From Macropodus opercularis (taxonomy: Eukaryota; Chordata; Actinopteri; Anabantiformes; Osphronemidae), in NCBI GenBank assembly GCA_030770545.1, contig CM061097.1, positions 20,823,501-20,887,500 of the forward strand: a stretch of DNA of 64,000 bases, written 5' to 3'. Of this stretch, positions 27,991 through 41,829 are shown in pieces. Each line of letters begins with the position of its first letter. Positions within the stretch are counted from its first letter, which is position 1. The position numbers were made by a program, and so were the translations under genes. The notes beneath the pieces are model-generated. The model worked only from the letters and a program-made list of their open reading frames with translations, had not been told where the DNA came from and ran no database searches.

Positions 27991-28869
27991 CTATATTCTC
28001 TTGGTATAGCTGTTATTCAGAGGAATAGTAACCTTGTTGTGTTAGACATCTTGTTAGTCAGTCAGACAAACGGCATGAATCACACAATGCAGAAAACACA
28101 TTATTTTTTCACATAATTTCACTGGACATTTTGTGGAATGGGTCACTAGATATGTTTCATCCTCTTAGTCACAAATACCAAACCATCCATTGAGCTGAGG
28201 AAAAGGCAAACATCTTTTCCAGGTTTTGTCTTTGTAACCTTGCCTGTTTCTTGAAATTATTTCCAGTGACACCAAACTCTTAGGGGCTACAGCACACAGA
28301 TATTAAAAATCATGCAGGTTATGGCAGGGTCTAAATTGTGTAAGCTTGTCTTACTCTACGCGCCAACCCAGAGAACAGTCCAGGGTGTGAGACCCGCTGC
28401 AGGCTTCCCTCCGTCCGCTAATCCTGGTTCAGGACTGCATAGAACCGGGGCACGTAGAATAAAATACACTCTATTAAAACTAAAGGCAGCCAACCAGAAC
28501 AGCTGGGGCATTTTCTGCTATGGCACCGTGTCCACTGCTGGTCTGGGCTGATTCTGATTGACTGACTCTGTAGACAGCAGAGAAACGCAAAGCAGAGGGT
28601 TGATCTGCTTTGATATAGTGCAAACGGTTTGAGCGAGGATGAGCTCGTTTGTTCTTACCTTACTGGGATCTTATTACACGGACTGCAAAAAGTTTGGCGC
28701 CGTGATTCATCACAATTCTTCCAAAAACAGCATGCAGAAAACATTTAACATGCAATTACTGTGTCAGACAGTAGGAAGAAATGGCTTCAGCTTACTGAGA
28801 GCTCTGTGACAGGTGCATTGTGGGAGAACTGATTCTTACATAGGGGGTAAGTGAATTGTCATTACCTGT

Positions 28870-29280
28870 CTGTTTCTTATGACACTTGGCTGGGTGCCAA
28901 CTGATTTGTTACAGGAGTTTAGAATTGCCTTGTCGCCCCCGCTACGGCTGCAGCCGACTCTCCAGATTAGCGAGGGGAAGATTTAAGCCTTCTCCTCACA
29001 GGTCAAGAGCTCGGCCATTTAGGGGTCACCCATCAGTCGAGCAGGGAGCGAGATGTGTGAAGCTGAGCAGCAGAAATGTTTACTTTCCCTTTGTGCGTAT
29101 TCAGACATCACATGATGGACAGGCCTGAAGGGGAAGGAAGGAAGAGCAAGGAACGGCGACCAGCTCTGCTTGGAACGCCTGTCGATTCACTGCGGGAGGG
29201 ATCAATACAAAATATGTTGTCTCCATTTGCTTGATTAAAAAGAGGGCGAAGGAGGCTGCCAGCATCTTTATTCCGTGGAT
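28870..29280. promoter_or_regulatory. Candidate conserved non-coding element
   Basis: GC-balanced, non-repetitive segment in an AT-rich desert, including CCAGATTAGCGAGG near 28961 and TTGATTAAAAAG near 29231. No coding signal. Confidence 0.22.
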
Positions 29281-32219
29281 TATCCAGGGACAGAGGCTTT
29301 GGTTGTGAAGAGCTGCAGATTAGGAGCAGACTGAGGAGAAGTGCAGTCAGCGTGTATGGGCCACGTTAAGTTCATTAGACTCTTGGACATTAGCCCCGAA
29401 ATGTCTGTATGTCTTTGATGATAAACGCTGTCAGAGAGGCCGGATTCTAGAATCAGAGCCTGGGAGCCACCTGTCCATGAGCAGAATGTTCCAGAATGCA
29501 AGTGTGTGAATGAAGTTCAATTCTGTGTACAGGTAGAATTTATGGCTTTTACGTTACCCTCACGTGAGAGAGGAGCTGCTAAAACACCTGAGAATGGTTT
29601 AGCCTATGTGCCATTTAAGCGTTTTCAACATGTACAGTGCTGCTCCATTGTTTTAGGCTTGTGCATAGTGTTACTGGAGGAAAAACATGCTCAGGAATCG
29701 AACCTTGTTTTGTCAGAGGAGTCGTCTGATCATTAATAGAAATTAATACATTTATCATTGGCCAAACCCAAAACATAATGTTCTAATATACAGTAATGCA
29801 TCTAGCTAATGTTTTCACTTCCTTATAATAAAGACTTCAGGTTGTTAATAAAGGTCGGATAAAGGTTTAATTCCAAGTGAAGTGAACTTCATCATCAGTT
29901 CGATATCAACCGGAGCATCATTATTGTAAAAGCCGTAAAGCCAGTGCCAGCCTGCTGCCATATCTGTTCTACAGACGGCTCCTTTGTCTTGTTTGAACTG
30001 TGGAAGTCTGCTGCTGAGTCAGGTAAACAGGTCGGCTGTACAGTGGCGTTGGCCTCGGTCCACATTGACCCACAGAGAGATGAGTCTTTCATTCCACTGA
30101 CAAAAGTGTTGAGACTCTTTTATTCTGGCCTGAAATCTGATCGGATGCAAGAGAGAAGTTCCCAAACATTGGGCCGCTCTTTAAAAGTGTCTCCGCTTCA
30201 CATGGAGGGAGGACGACTCTGGACACACCCGGCCAGCAGAACAAGCGGGAGCTCTGTCGCCGCCTCCGACCGATCCACGCAGCGCGGAGCAGCCGATGTG
30301 CTGCGTTTGAATCTGCATCAGCTTGTGCCTTCAAGTCAGAGCATTTTCTCCTGCCAGTCAACGTGCTGAATCAGCTAAGAAGCAGCCAACAGGGGTCAAG
30401 CTGGTGTCACCGTGTCGGCCGTAAACCGCACAAACCAGGGTGACGGATCACTCACGGCAGTGGGTCCCGTTAGCTTAGCCAGACCCGAGGGGAAGCGCTC
30501 AGGTTGAACGGCCCTGAGCAGTGACAGTCGTCCGTGGCTCGTCTTGGTAGAGGACGGTCCATGTCGGTGCAGTAACACCCACCGTGTTCAACTGGCACAG
30601 AGATGCTCCTATATCGTGTTGCAAATAGCACAAAGATGGGGAGCTTACCCTGGCTTAATTAGAAATACAATAACCTACTGGTGACACGAGTCCAAGGCGT
30701 CCGTCAGCGGCTGTCAGGAGAAGTGACAACTGAGAGCAGCACAGGGATTGACTCTGGGGGTCCGCTCAGACCGTCCCCCAGCTTCGAACGCTAAAGCCAG
30801 GCTTTCTGCACTTAATTACCTTCAGTGCTTTCCTTCGCCTCAGAGCAGCACGTAACAACAAACCAAGTCATTCAGGGAAATATGATGATACTGTCAGTTA
30901 GTTTCCAGAAACTTCTGATAGAGGAGGAGCTGAGAATCTCCAGATGCGATACTAGCATCCTCTTAAAAAGACCGATTCATCTAGAGAGGAAACGGGTCCA
31001 CGTTCTGCACGGTACAGCCCAGCTCACAGTGCTGGTCACGTGTCAGACCAACTTCATCAGGCTTTCAGTGGGTGGAAACAAGTCACTGCCAGGTTTCAGC
31101 GTTTCTCTGGTTAAATGTTGTTAATAAACCTAGATCTGGGGTTTTAAACGGTAGTTTCGTTGACAGGTGCTGGTTTGACTCCAGGTTCACCACCATCAGC
31201 AGCCTGGGTCACTTACTGCACCATTGTTTTCTATGTACATTCATGTTCATGGCTTTTCTAAAGATGACAAAACATGTCATGACTCAATATTCATTACTCG
31301 TTTTTCATTTCAAGAAAATGCACAAAAAAGTCCAATGAAATAAAATCAAACAAGACCAATAAATAAAACTCTGTTGTGAAGAGCTGGAACACACAGTGGC
31401 ACCATAGTTGCTCTGCGTGGTGATGATGGGTGACATGTCTCTGTTGATGACCCTCATCTTGTGCTAAAAAAGTGACAATGGCAGCAAGATATGGTTGATA
31501 ACATATCATAACCAGCACCAACCACAAAAAATGCAAACCCACCGAGGGAAGGATGTTTCTCCCAGCGTGAAGAGGATTCCCACTTCAGCATGTTAGTGGT
31601 GGGTGCATCTCTCTTTTTTGTTTCTCTCTCCCACTTTATGAATCAGGTGAAATTTCGGCCTAAGAGCTCACCAAGTGCATCTTTAACCAGGGAAAGACGC
31701 GTCGCTCTTTTCACCGATACTTTCGCAGCCAACGCTGACGTGAAGAGGGGATGGAGAACAGAAAAGAAAGTGGCTGTACCAGGTGGCTCTACAATTGAAA
31801 ATCTCATTATGTTTTCAGGGACACACAATGCTCGACAAGGTGCTGGAGGCTCTGTGACAAAGACAAGCGCCTTCCTCACTTCCCTCCACCTGGAGAGGTT
31901 TGGCACAGCAGCCAAGACGGCGAATGTCAACAAATTTACACAGTCGTGGGGAAGATTAAGTCACTTTTTGTGGCAATGTGACGATGTGTCATATGAGGGT
32001 TATGGTTATTATGAAAGATGAGAACATTAGCCATTTTCTGCTCTTTACACGCTCTGACACACTTTAACTGTCCCTCGCTCTCCCGTCCTAATACCAACTT
32101 TTAGTGTAAGATGCTTTAAGGTTTTTTGAGGTGATCTTCCTCCGTGGCTGCCCCAGAAGCCATGTCCTGGACTGAGTGACAGACAATGCTCATTTAAAAC
32201 ACAAAAGCACATACCCTCT
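29281..32219. other. Intergenic, nothing recognised
   Basis: Open frames at 29944-30369 (141 codons) and 31590-32021 (143 codons) show no domain, no splice logic and no repeated-family signature. I treat them as chance. Confidence 0.55.
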
Positions 32220-32640
32220 CATTCAGACTACAGCTGCCCTCTTTCAGACCTGTATTCTAAAGCCACTTTCTGTTGTCCCCTGCTCAGGTTTTTCCCCACG
32301 GAGGGAAATAAAGCTGGGCCCCACTGCATTGCATTTGGTGTGAGGGGAGAGAAAGGCTTGCTTGTTTGAAATAAAGAAGGAAAAACCTTTCCACTGAGTG
32401 GACACCTTAGAGGTGCACCTTTTGCTTTGTCCTTGGCAGTTGGCTGGAAAAATGGAAGGCAAAGTAGGAGGGGAAAACATCGTGCAGGTGGGCGATTCGG
32501 CCCTAATGTGTTTATGAAAGATTCTTTGATAAAAGGGGGAGAGAACGTCTGCCGATTCCCAATGAGCTTCTCGTAGCCCACCCCCCAAGTTTCCGATTTA
32601 ACACCTACAGGCGAGCGCCTCGTGCGCCTCCAGCCACCAT
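32220..32640. promoter_or_regulatory. Candidate conserved non-coding element
   Basis: Purine-rich, non-repetitive. GCATTGCATTTGG near 32325, a CAGGTG E-box near 32485, and TTTATGAAAG / TTTGATAAAAGG near 32511-32536. Two overlapping minus-strand open frames here have no recognisable domain. Confidence 0.25.
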
Positions 32641-33329
32641 GCGTCTGTGTGTTTGTTGTGGAAGGTAAGCCAGGCTGATTTCACCTGTCTGACATAATAG
32701 ACTCTGCTGCTTCACCCGTTAGCGTTTGCTGTAGACTGGAAGGGACATGTGATGTGTAATGTTAATCATCGATAACTGGCTGTCGGTTGTGAAACTGCTA
32801 CTTTTTCGCTCCAGCTGTGGTAATAATGACAGTATTTCAGCATATTTGCCTTTTACGTTCGGTGTCGTATTTGTATTCTCTGATCTGGTGGATGATATAA
32901 GATCCATCTAATGCTGGAAAAATGAGGTGGCTCCTCGTAGTCCTGACAGCGGAGGGAGGTTGTTGGTGTTCTGTCCTGATCTGGTTTTTAAATTGCTGAA
33001 CAATCAACATCAGCTTTATGGTGAGGATAAAGCTACATTAACAACATGATAAACCTCAATCCGCTAAATGTAAGTGTTTTAATATTTTGCATTGTCTACA
33101 TTTGATGAAAGCACAGAGCACAGATAATAACTAATACAAGCAAACAAACCAAGTGATCAAACTCTTTCAACCATCAGATTAAATGGGAGAACAGACATCA
33201 GCTCAATATGAAGTAAATTTTCCCAAAGTTACGTAGAATTTGCATTTCAATTTTGAATTATCTTGTCTACCTAGTGTAAGCTTGGTGTAGGGTTCGCTAA
33301 CATCACCTTCACATATATAATATAATTGT

Positions 33330-33330
33330 T

Positions 33331-33394
<64 letters not shown>
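33330..33394. repeat. (TG)n(TA)n compound microsatellite
   Basis: Five TG units run into about 27 TA units, then AT-rich DNA to about 33470. Confidence 0.97.
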
Positions 33395-33399
<5 letters not shown>

Positions 33400-34954
33400 A
33401 TTATTAATTCTTAATAATGTTATTAGTATTTCACTTAATTATTATTATTTAATTTTTATTACTACTCCTCTTCCATCCTAATCTCTTTTTAATACTACTA
33501 CAGATACTATAAAGCTCAAATTAAGACAAAAGGCCAAAGTACTAGCTCCAGTATCAAAGGTAAAAGTAAAACTCCTTGTACAGAATGTTTTGTTTTACAT
33601 CTATAAATGTATTATTTCATATAATAGACTCACATTTTAAAGAAAATGTGTTGTTTCGCTGTATTTATATTTGTAGTCAGAAGATGTATGAGAAGCTGCA
33701 GCGTCTATAGCGTCAGGAAAATGTTTCCCAGTGCTTCACGTCACTGATTACCACAGTCTGCAGTTCATTCTGGTTCATAACGCAGCATGTTACCTCATCC
33801 CAGCGCAACGTGGTCAACGCTGGTCTGTCATTCAGATTTTAGTTGAGGGTGTATATAGTTCGGGTCACATACAGGTACACACTTTACTAAGTATCGATCT
33901 CGAGAGCAGTTGTGCAGAACTTTTTGTGTATTTCTTCTTTTGTACATTTTAGTGCTTAGAGCATTTTAATAGCGTTAATAGCTAACACTCAGTGATATGG
34001 ACGCGCCTCGTTTTTATGTTGCTGCGTGTTGCACGGCTTTCGTTGAAACACAACATGTGGCTGCCACCTGTCAATGATGCCCCGGCTGCGTGTACTGTAC
34101 AGGCGGGAGCACTATCAGACTGATAGTAGCACTGAGTGACAGAACTGCAGCAGACATTAGCCAGACTCAGCAGCCAGGGCATCAGCGTGGACAGAATAAA
34201 ACGTGCTGCACCAGTTTAAAACAGGAAGAGGCAGTGGAGCAGAGGGGAGGGTCCGCTCGTGTTATTGTGTGAGGCACGTTCTCTTTTTCCGTGTATCAGA
34301 ATACAGGATGCACCGACTGATTTCTGTTCCCCTGCAACTATCTTGTCCCAATTCAAACCTCTTGTGGTTTATGTGGTGAGATCCTGTTTCCAAAGGAGCC
34401 ACCTGACCATGAAAAGAGTGTGTGTCACGTTGCTGAGAAGCCAGCATCTCTGGCAGGCAGCTGCACCTTACACCTACAGAAATACGTAAAAGACATGTTT
34501 AGAAAGTCAATCATCTCTCCGGTCACATCCATAAGCTGTGGAAAAACAAAGGTTCGCTTCGACGGGGGACCGCGAAGGAGGCAGACCGAGGGCTGAACGT
34601 GTTTTCAGTGTAGAACATGTCAGCTAGGAGACAGCTCTTTAGGTTTACTCTCCAGCACTTGTCAGATAGGACGCTGCTACAGTAGGAGGTATACATTTTC
34701 AAGTTCAGAGGAACCCCACAGATCCAGTGACCCGGCCTATTGTTAGCAGTGAATGTGGCTGGTTTCTATCGGGAAGGAGGATAAAACCTCTGGCTTGGTG
34801 GCAAAAGGCGGCTGTCTTTTGTCCTGTAATAAGCCCAGTTACTGCTGCTCATGACAGCTCATTAAAGGTGACAGAGCCACATTATTGACCACACGGGACA
34901 AACTGCTGTACGCTGGACTTGTGTCACTTTGTCATATTGCTGTGAATCAGGAAA

Positions 34955-34955
<1 letters not shown>

Positions 34956-34991
<36 letters not shown>
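34956..34991. repeat. (TAA)12 microsatellite
   Basis: Twelve perfect TAA units, the same triplet class as the arrays in the isl1 introns. Confidence 0.97.
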
Positions 34992-35269
34992 GTAAAGAGC
35001 TTAATTCCCACCAATAAACCGAAGCACTGGATCATATGAGCGAATGAAACTCTCGTCTGTTCTCATCGTCCTGTTTCCCAGTCACCCCTCACCTGTGCAG
35101 CTTTCGCACTTCATTAAACATGAAATTAGCCAACAAATAAGGTGAAGTCGAGGTCAGAAGTGTGAAATGTGGCTATGTGAAAACATCACTTAGAGCTCTG
35201 AGCTCCAGAAGGTGATGCGATCTCAAAATAAAATAAAAACCATTCGTGTCCTACATCGGCAAAGATAAG

Positions 35270-35400
35270 TGCTGCCCTGGAACCAGTTTCCTGGCTCAGA
35301 GCCGATTCTTTGTCTCCCATCTGCTTGGCTCAGAACCAGCCCTCGGACTGGCTACGTGGAAATAGGGAACCAATCACCGAGCGGTCAGCGTGTAATGATA
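35270..35400. repeat. Possible hAT-type non-autonomous repeat fragment
   Basis: Repeated variants of GAACCAGTTTCCTGGCTCAGAGCCGATTC-like phrases (split here: GAACCAGTTTCC, GGCTCAGAGCC, GGCTCAGAACCAGCC) resemble a GGAACCGGTTCC-rich repeat I associate with fish hAT elements. No target-site duplication or terminal repeat was resolved. Confidence 0.3.
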
Positions 35401-38400
35401 CGTCGATTAGCGTACGTGACGTTAAGTTGTTCTTCTTTGAGGGACAGAGCTGGTCATCTCTAAAGACTCTGCTGATGCTTTGAACGTCATGTTTCAGGTA
35501 AAAAATAATTTGCCAGCATGCTTGAAGGAATCAGTTCAGCCAGATGGCTTTACCTTCGCTGAACTGTAGTGATTGAAGCGCTTGGTTGTGTTGCATTTAA
35601 AGGCAAGTGACTCAACAGGGTTTTTTAGGTTTGATTTCGCGTTGCTCACTACCTGGTCATTCCCTGTCTGGACCCACACTCCATGGCCAGAAAGGACTCC
35701 CTTACAAATTGGTTACACGCAACCTCCAGTTTACACCCCAGCACCTCTCCATTTTTTATGATGAGTCTAAATGGCAGAGCAGCTCCCTGCTAGGGCCTTG
35801 TGTCGTAGTACTTGGTTTATGTAAGGGAATTCTACCCACTGGGAAAAGCTAATTATGCAATAGAGTAAGCGAACATGTCAAGCGTCTGATAAGTCCTTAA
35901 CAAATATGCTGAAATGAATCAGGAGGAAGAGGAAGACAATCTCCCTGTATGTCACTATCAGCAACCAGTAGCACAACAACACACACAAAACGTTCATTCC
36001 ATACAAAGATTAGTGGTTTGTGTTATTTGGGCCTAAATTCAAATTCGTTGTGTTACTTTTTTACATTAACATTTTTAGTAGTTACACGTCTTCTTCTTCT
36101 TCTGTGATTTTCTGTTTTTACATTCTGGGTATATCTGTGCTCCTCCTGCACCACTTGGAATCAATAAGCAGCAGAATGACATTAGTATGGATTAGATGTG
36201 AGCAGTCAGTGATGTCATAGGCTTGTTTCATGCATGTCAGTCTGCCCCATGTACGTGTTCAAACGTAGGTCTTAGCTTGGACTCTGTTAGACCAAAGAAA
36301 TGCCTACAAAAAAGAAGCAGCTTTATTCTTAAATGTAAAACCTTCCTAAATTAAAAGAGTTCACTCACACGAAAAAGGAAAACTGCTAAAGGCTAAGAAA
36401 TGTCTCACGTCAAACTAAGAGAAGTTTCTGAAATAAAAAGTCTGGCTGCTAATGTGGCTAATGCTAACGTATGAGGGGTTCTTCAAACGCAGTAGTGCAG
36501 CAAGTACTAAGTTGTATCACGATAAAAGATGTTACACCTTCATACATTTTTTATAACTTAAATATTTTGTGTTTCAACCCAGAAAGTTGCCAAACCACTC
36601 CAGATTCCAGACCACAGTTCCAGTCGCTGAAGTGACATAGCATTAGCCACATTAGCTTCCAGCCTTTGTAATGTGGACGTGTGACATTTCTTAGTTTATG
36701 AGCGTTTAAATTTGTAGCAGTTTTTTAAATGTTTTTTTATTAAGTCTTTTAATTTGGTGGTTTAATTTTTTCATGTGACTTTTCCATTTTAAGCTTTTAA
36801 GCCAATAAACAATACATCTAATATGTACCTACAGGCCACTGTCAGCAGGTCTCAGGAGCTGCATAATTAGTCACTTTTTAGTAACTAAGTAATCTTCAAC
36901 TCTTGAGTTAATCCTGTTTTAAAACCTTCAGAAGCAGTGTGAGAAGCAATTTGGCCTTTTAACAGCGTGATCCTGGGCAGCAAGAACTGCCACCATTTAA
37001 AAAGAGTAACTAAAGTAGAGTAACTGAAAAAATGTCTATTACAATTGTAACAAAAGCACTTTTGCACTTCAGTTCACCACCTCTTTAAAAATTCAATCAA
37101 TTCAGTTTAACTAGATGCTGCTTTACTGAGAGCATAGCAAATTAATTTCAAAACCCCACATTACCAGATAATACTAAATAGAAATAAAAGCGATTAGGAT
37201 GGAACACAATGTGTAAAATAACAATAAGAACAAAGAGTCATTCACGAGGAAGCAAATTTAGAGGAAATGATCGGTCTAGTGTCGTTTTCAATACAGAATC
37301 AAGGGTTTTTCAGTCAAATAACACGTATGTGAAGCAGCTCAGATGTGTTGTGTAAGAAAATATTCCTCGTTGTCGAGCTGCAGTTTTTACCAGGCGGAAA
37401 CATGTTTAGCAGCTGAAGCCTTCCGTCCGTGCAGCTGCGGCTTCACTATGCAATGCTCTAATACCGCTTTGCTGAAATTATTCCAAAGGCCAAATGTGTG
37501 CGGTTATTTCAGACCTGCCTAGTTAATCTTTTTTGTCAGCGGAATAGAGCAATGACAATTGCTGCACAAACTGTATTCAAATCATGGCTGTTGAATTACA
37601 TACCGTGGATAAGCTTATCTACATACATAGGGCACAACACACCGGAGCGAACGCGAACATTCTGCACAAATATATTTCAAGTAGTGTAAAATAAATGCAG
37701 TGGGCCAATTTTCTGTGACTTCTCTGAATTTACTTGTCATTTTGAAAACCTGAAATAGTTGTGACACTAAATGCAGGGTTTTTTTTTTCTATCTCAAAAG
37801 TCAAATTGCTGCCAATAGGCAAATTAAGCATAGACTCAAACAGACGTGACAGTTATTAACCTAGGGAACATACAGCTGACAATAAAGCTCATTTCCATGG
37901 TGAACAAAGGCCACTTTACCTAGTGGGTGAAGTCTGACTGCATAACTCAATGAAATAAACACAACTGGGAAGAAGTGAATGCGAGTTTCTACTCGGCAGA
38001 ATGTGCTGCGGTTGAAGCACCGGTTTCAAGGCCTTTGCAGGTACAGTGCTGTACTGACAGGGATTAAACACAACAGCCTCCAACACTATCTATCACATCT
38101 TATTGTATTCTAACAGCACATTGTTAATCAATTCAATACCTGAGTAAAGCTGAGCTCCTGCGGAGAAAAGGTTTTGTGGGAAGTATTAAATATCACAAGG
38201 TTTTATTGCTCTCCTTTCATGCAGATTCACAAGGTTGCTGGGCTGCTTCCTGATGTGGCATTTAAGCCTCCGCGCATCATTCACAGCCTCCGTCTAGTGT
38301 GTGCCCTGCATGCAGAGCGCAGAAAGAGGCAGCGGAGCAAATTGTTAACCAGTGGGCGACGCAGGCTTCACGTTTACACAGCACACGTGAATACCCTCCA

Positions 38401-39449
38401 CCTTCAAATGAGGTGAGCTGCAGGATACCCCCAGTCAACTGTGTTCTGGTCTCGTGACCACCGTGTTTTATATACAGTATTTATTATCATGTACATGTGG
38501 ATGCTCGGTTAGATGTATTTTGGAACCAAAGGCGTTTGTGGGCTGGGTTCATGTGGTTTTTCCTGCTTGGAAGTATTTAAATAATTATCACAGAGACCAA
38601 AATCAGTTAAGCAGCGATAAAGTAGAAAATTGTTTCAACCTAAATTATCTGTAAAAACTCTAAATTTGAATCTCAGAACTTTCCAGGTTCCATTCAGGGA
38701 ATAATGTCAAGTCCACCTGAACCATTTAGTCCAGTAGCAACAATCAGATGTGTTGACAGCCTTTAGCACAACTACAGTAGGTTGATGACATTTTCAAAGA
38801 AACGCAAAGTGGTAGTAAAAGACTTCAGTGTGTTGAGTGAACTCTCAGCAGGTCAAATATTCACCATCTAATTGATGAGCTAAACAGATGTCAAAACTAT
38901 CCACAGAGTGTCCACACTGACCATCACCATCGGCCTGTAAAAGATGTTTAGGACTTTAAAGCGCAGGGAAATATCCTGCTGATAGACGAGGCATCTTATT
39001 TTGAAAGGCATTCACAAACGACGTAGCTGTTACTTTATTCAGTGGCTGGATTTAGTGCAGACACTGTATTAAAGCAGTAATATGTAGAACAGGCCGTTGT
39101 ACTAGTACGAACTGTAGTAACGAAACGTTTCAGGTACTTGAGCTACTTTGGCTTTTAGTTGTGTTCAGGCACTTGCAGCACTTCAAGCTAATGTGTTTAC
39201 TGCTTGTCTCTGAACGTAACTTTGTTCAGGACTGTGGTGCTGAACTTGGATCATCATCAGCAGGTTTGACAGTCCGGTACAGCTCCAGCCACCTTGTTGG
39301 TTGCTATTTGGTTGTTAAATGTAGCACTTCATTCATAAAAAACAGTATCAAGAAATATTATCAAGCTTGTGCTATCAATTTTTTACAAAGACATGCAGTT
39401 TGTGTTGGAGCCAAGCTTGTTTAAGAGCAAAGAGAAAAGAATAGGAGGA

Positions 39450-39476
39450 CACACTCACACACACACACGCACACAC
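39450..39476. repeat. (CA)n microsatellite, imperfect
   Basis: CA run interrupted by CT and CG. Confidence 0.9.
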
Positions 39477-39479
39477 CGT

Positions 39480-39960
39480 TTTCCTCTCCTTTCACATGAA
39501 GATCGGTGTGAGTTGACATGGCACCAGGCCCTCAGTCTCTTTTTTAAACTGTTACCAATAACCAGACAGTGCTGACAGACACGGCTATTGTGCTTCTCTG
39601 GCCGGCGATATCTGCATCCCTGCTCCAGTGTCCCATACAACGCTGGCTATGCTGAGGCACAAACTCAGATGTGGGTGTCATTTCAAATTTCCTTGCACCA
39701 TTTGCTGCTTACTGCTAAATGTATGCAGGGGCCTGCAGTCTTTCAGCTTTTACAGGGCCTGGGCACAATTAATGCAATGTTCCCGATCTGTAAATAGGGA
39801 AGAGCTGTCATCCCCTGCATAGATGTCAGAGCACTGTTTTGCTGCTGAATAGAAGATAGGTCCTTTATGATTGCTATGAAAGCTGAGCTCGGTTTTCCTC
39901 TTGAAAAGACAAATGCACAGAAAAAGAGAGGATTTACCCCAAGGGAACAAAGGAAACTAC
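39480..39960. promoter_or_regulatory. Candidate enhancer block
   Basis: Non-repetitive block with CAATTAATGCAAT (39766-39778, homeodomain core fused to an octamer-like half). Bounded on the left by a CA repeat. Confidence 0.3.
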
Positions 39961-41829
39961 AAAATCACTTCTGTTTTTCAGGGTCTCCTTTTGACAAGAA
40001 CACCCAAGCCAGATTCTTAAAATAGAAAGTTAACAGCTCATGTCACTCAGCTGCTGACAAGCAGAGGATAAGAAGTCTTGCTATAATCTCTGTGTGTTGT
40101 ATCTGAATCCCTAAACAGGCTCCTGAACAGGGACAGACAAGCTACAGTAACAGGGCATTTATGGAAGAAGGGGGTTCTACAAGCTACTAAGTAGTTCCTA
40201 TCTGCTCTGGAGAGCCGGCTCTTAGTGCACTCTGGCTCACGCTGACACACGCACTTCAGCAACAAAGCTCAGAAATGTGGTTCAGTCGTTCTATGAATAA
40301 AGTGCAGACTGGATGTGATCCTAATCAGCCGTTTAATATGCCCGTTCACCTGTTTGGGCACCGTGTTAAATAAATCTCCCTTCACATGGTCCTGAGTGTT
40401 TGGGCTGGTGCCTTTACACTTCCAGTCCCTCAGAACTTTATGGAGCAGGAGCAAAACAAGCATCTTCAAATTCCCTTTGTTGGAATTTGGTTTGTCTTTA
40501 TGGCTCATGAGCCAGAAGAACGAAAAATGAGTAATGTGGTTTATATAATAATGGGGACGTGTTAATAACTTACAGCCAACTGCAAATTATACCAAACATA
40601 TCAGTGCATTTATTTTGTTTCCTTTGCAGCAAAATGTCAGATGTTGCAGTACAGCATCGTCTTGCTGTGACCAGAGCATTGTACATTTTGTAATAGTTTA
40701 AAAATGTTAATAAATAAAAACACTGGAGCTTTATTTTGTTCAACGAGCACAGAAATGTAGAACTGAACTGTTTGACTGTTCTAATAAGTTTCAGACATAA
40801 ATGCGTTCAGATCAACACCATTCGTCATTTCATCATTTGATCTTTGTCTAATTAAAGCTGTAAAATGTCTCCAAGCATCTTCTCTGAACCGATTACTTAG
40901 GATATTTGCTGTTTCGTTGTCAGGCTGCATTTACGTATTATCCAGTGTCTGCTGTGACCAGTCTCGAAAACTACAATTACATCATTGTGTAACCACTAAA
41001 TCAGATCCGAATCAGGCATCATCGACCCACTTGTTGACAGGGCAGCGTCACAGTACACTGTCACCGTAAAAATCGACATCGTGCAAGAACCGGCTGATAG
41101 AAACTTGGGTTTTAACTAAATCCACTTGTGCACTTACGCTTAACGTTTTCTGTTGAAGTGGACGACTGTTAGACCCTCAGACCAAGATCTGAGTGAATAA
41201 CTCGATGTCACTAATTCCATGCGCCTGTAATACAACATGTTTCCTTTTCAATGTCTGAGCTTCTGGCATGATAAAGCAACTGAACGTGGTCTCAGCTGGT
41301 GCTGTCATGTGACTACACGAACATCATCCAGTTAGCTGTTGAATTCATTTCATTTTTAACCCTGACACATAAACATTAAATGAGTTGTTCATTAACGCTG
41401 GTTTGGGTTTTAATTACCAAAGTCATGTTCTTTCCAAGTGCAAGTACAATGGTCACATTGTGCCTTCCAGTGACAATGTGAAATGAAATGGTGAAGGAAG
41501 ACAATGGCACTAGATGATGACACCAAATGTCAGACGTAATAAGTCTCAGTGTGACTCTGCGGTATGTGGGCTGTCGTTTTTAGACCCGTCTCCAGGCAAC
41601 GGACTATTATTTTAGTCTGTGGACAGACACTACAATCTGATGCTGCAGCCAAATAGCTTGGAGTAACTGCATGAACTAACTCTGCAAACATGCTGGCATT
41701 ACTTGAACACGCGTGGCCTGTATGTTACAGACTTGAACACGGCCACGCTCCCTGCGCTTGTCATGCTGAAATGGATGGTGCATAGCTGCTAAGGTGACTT
41801 CACTCACTAAATCCCAGGAGCATTCCCTG
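39961..41829. other. Intergenic, nothing recognised
   Basis: No exon, RNA gene or repeat recognised. Confidence 0.55.

Larger units (their letters stand above)
32641..39479. other. Intergenic, microsatellites only
   Basis: Contains the TA, TAA and CA repeats and the possible hAT fragment listed separately. No gene found. Confidence 0.55.

Noticed and set aside
29944..30369. 141-codon plus-strand open frame
   Set aside because: Low-similarity, cysteine/serine-rich chance frame with an equally long frame on the other strand.
31590..32021. 143-codon plus-strand open frame
   Set aside because: No recognisable domain, overlaps another frame on the minus strand, and has no splice or promoter context.
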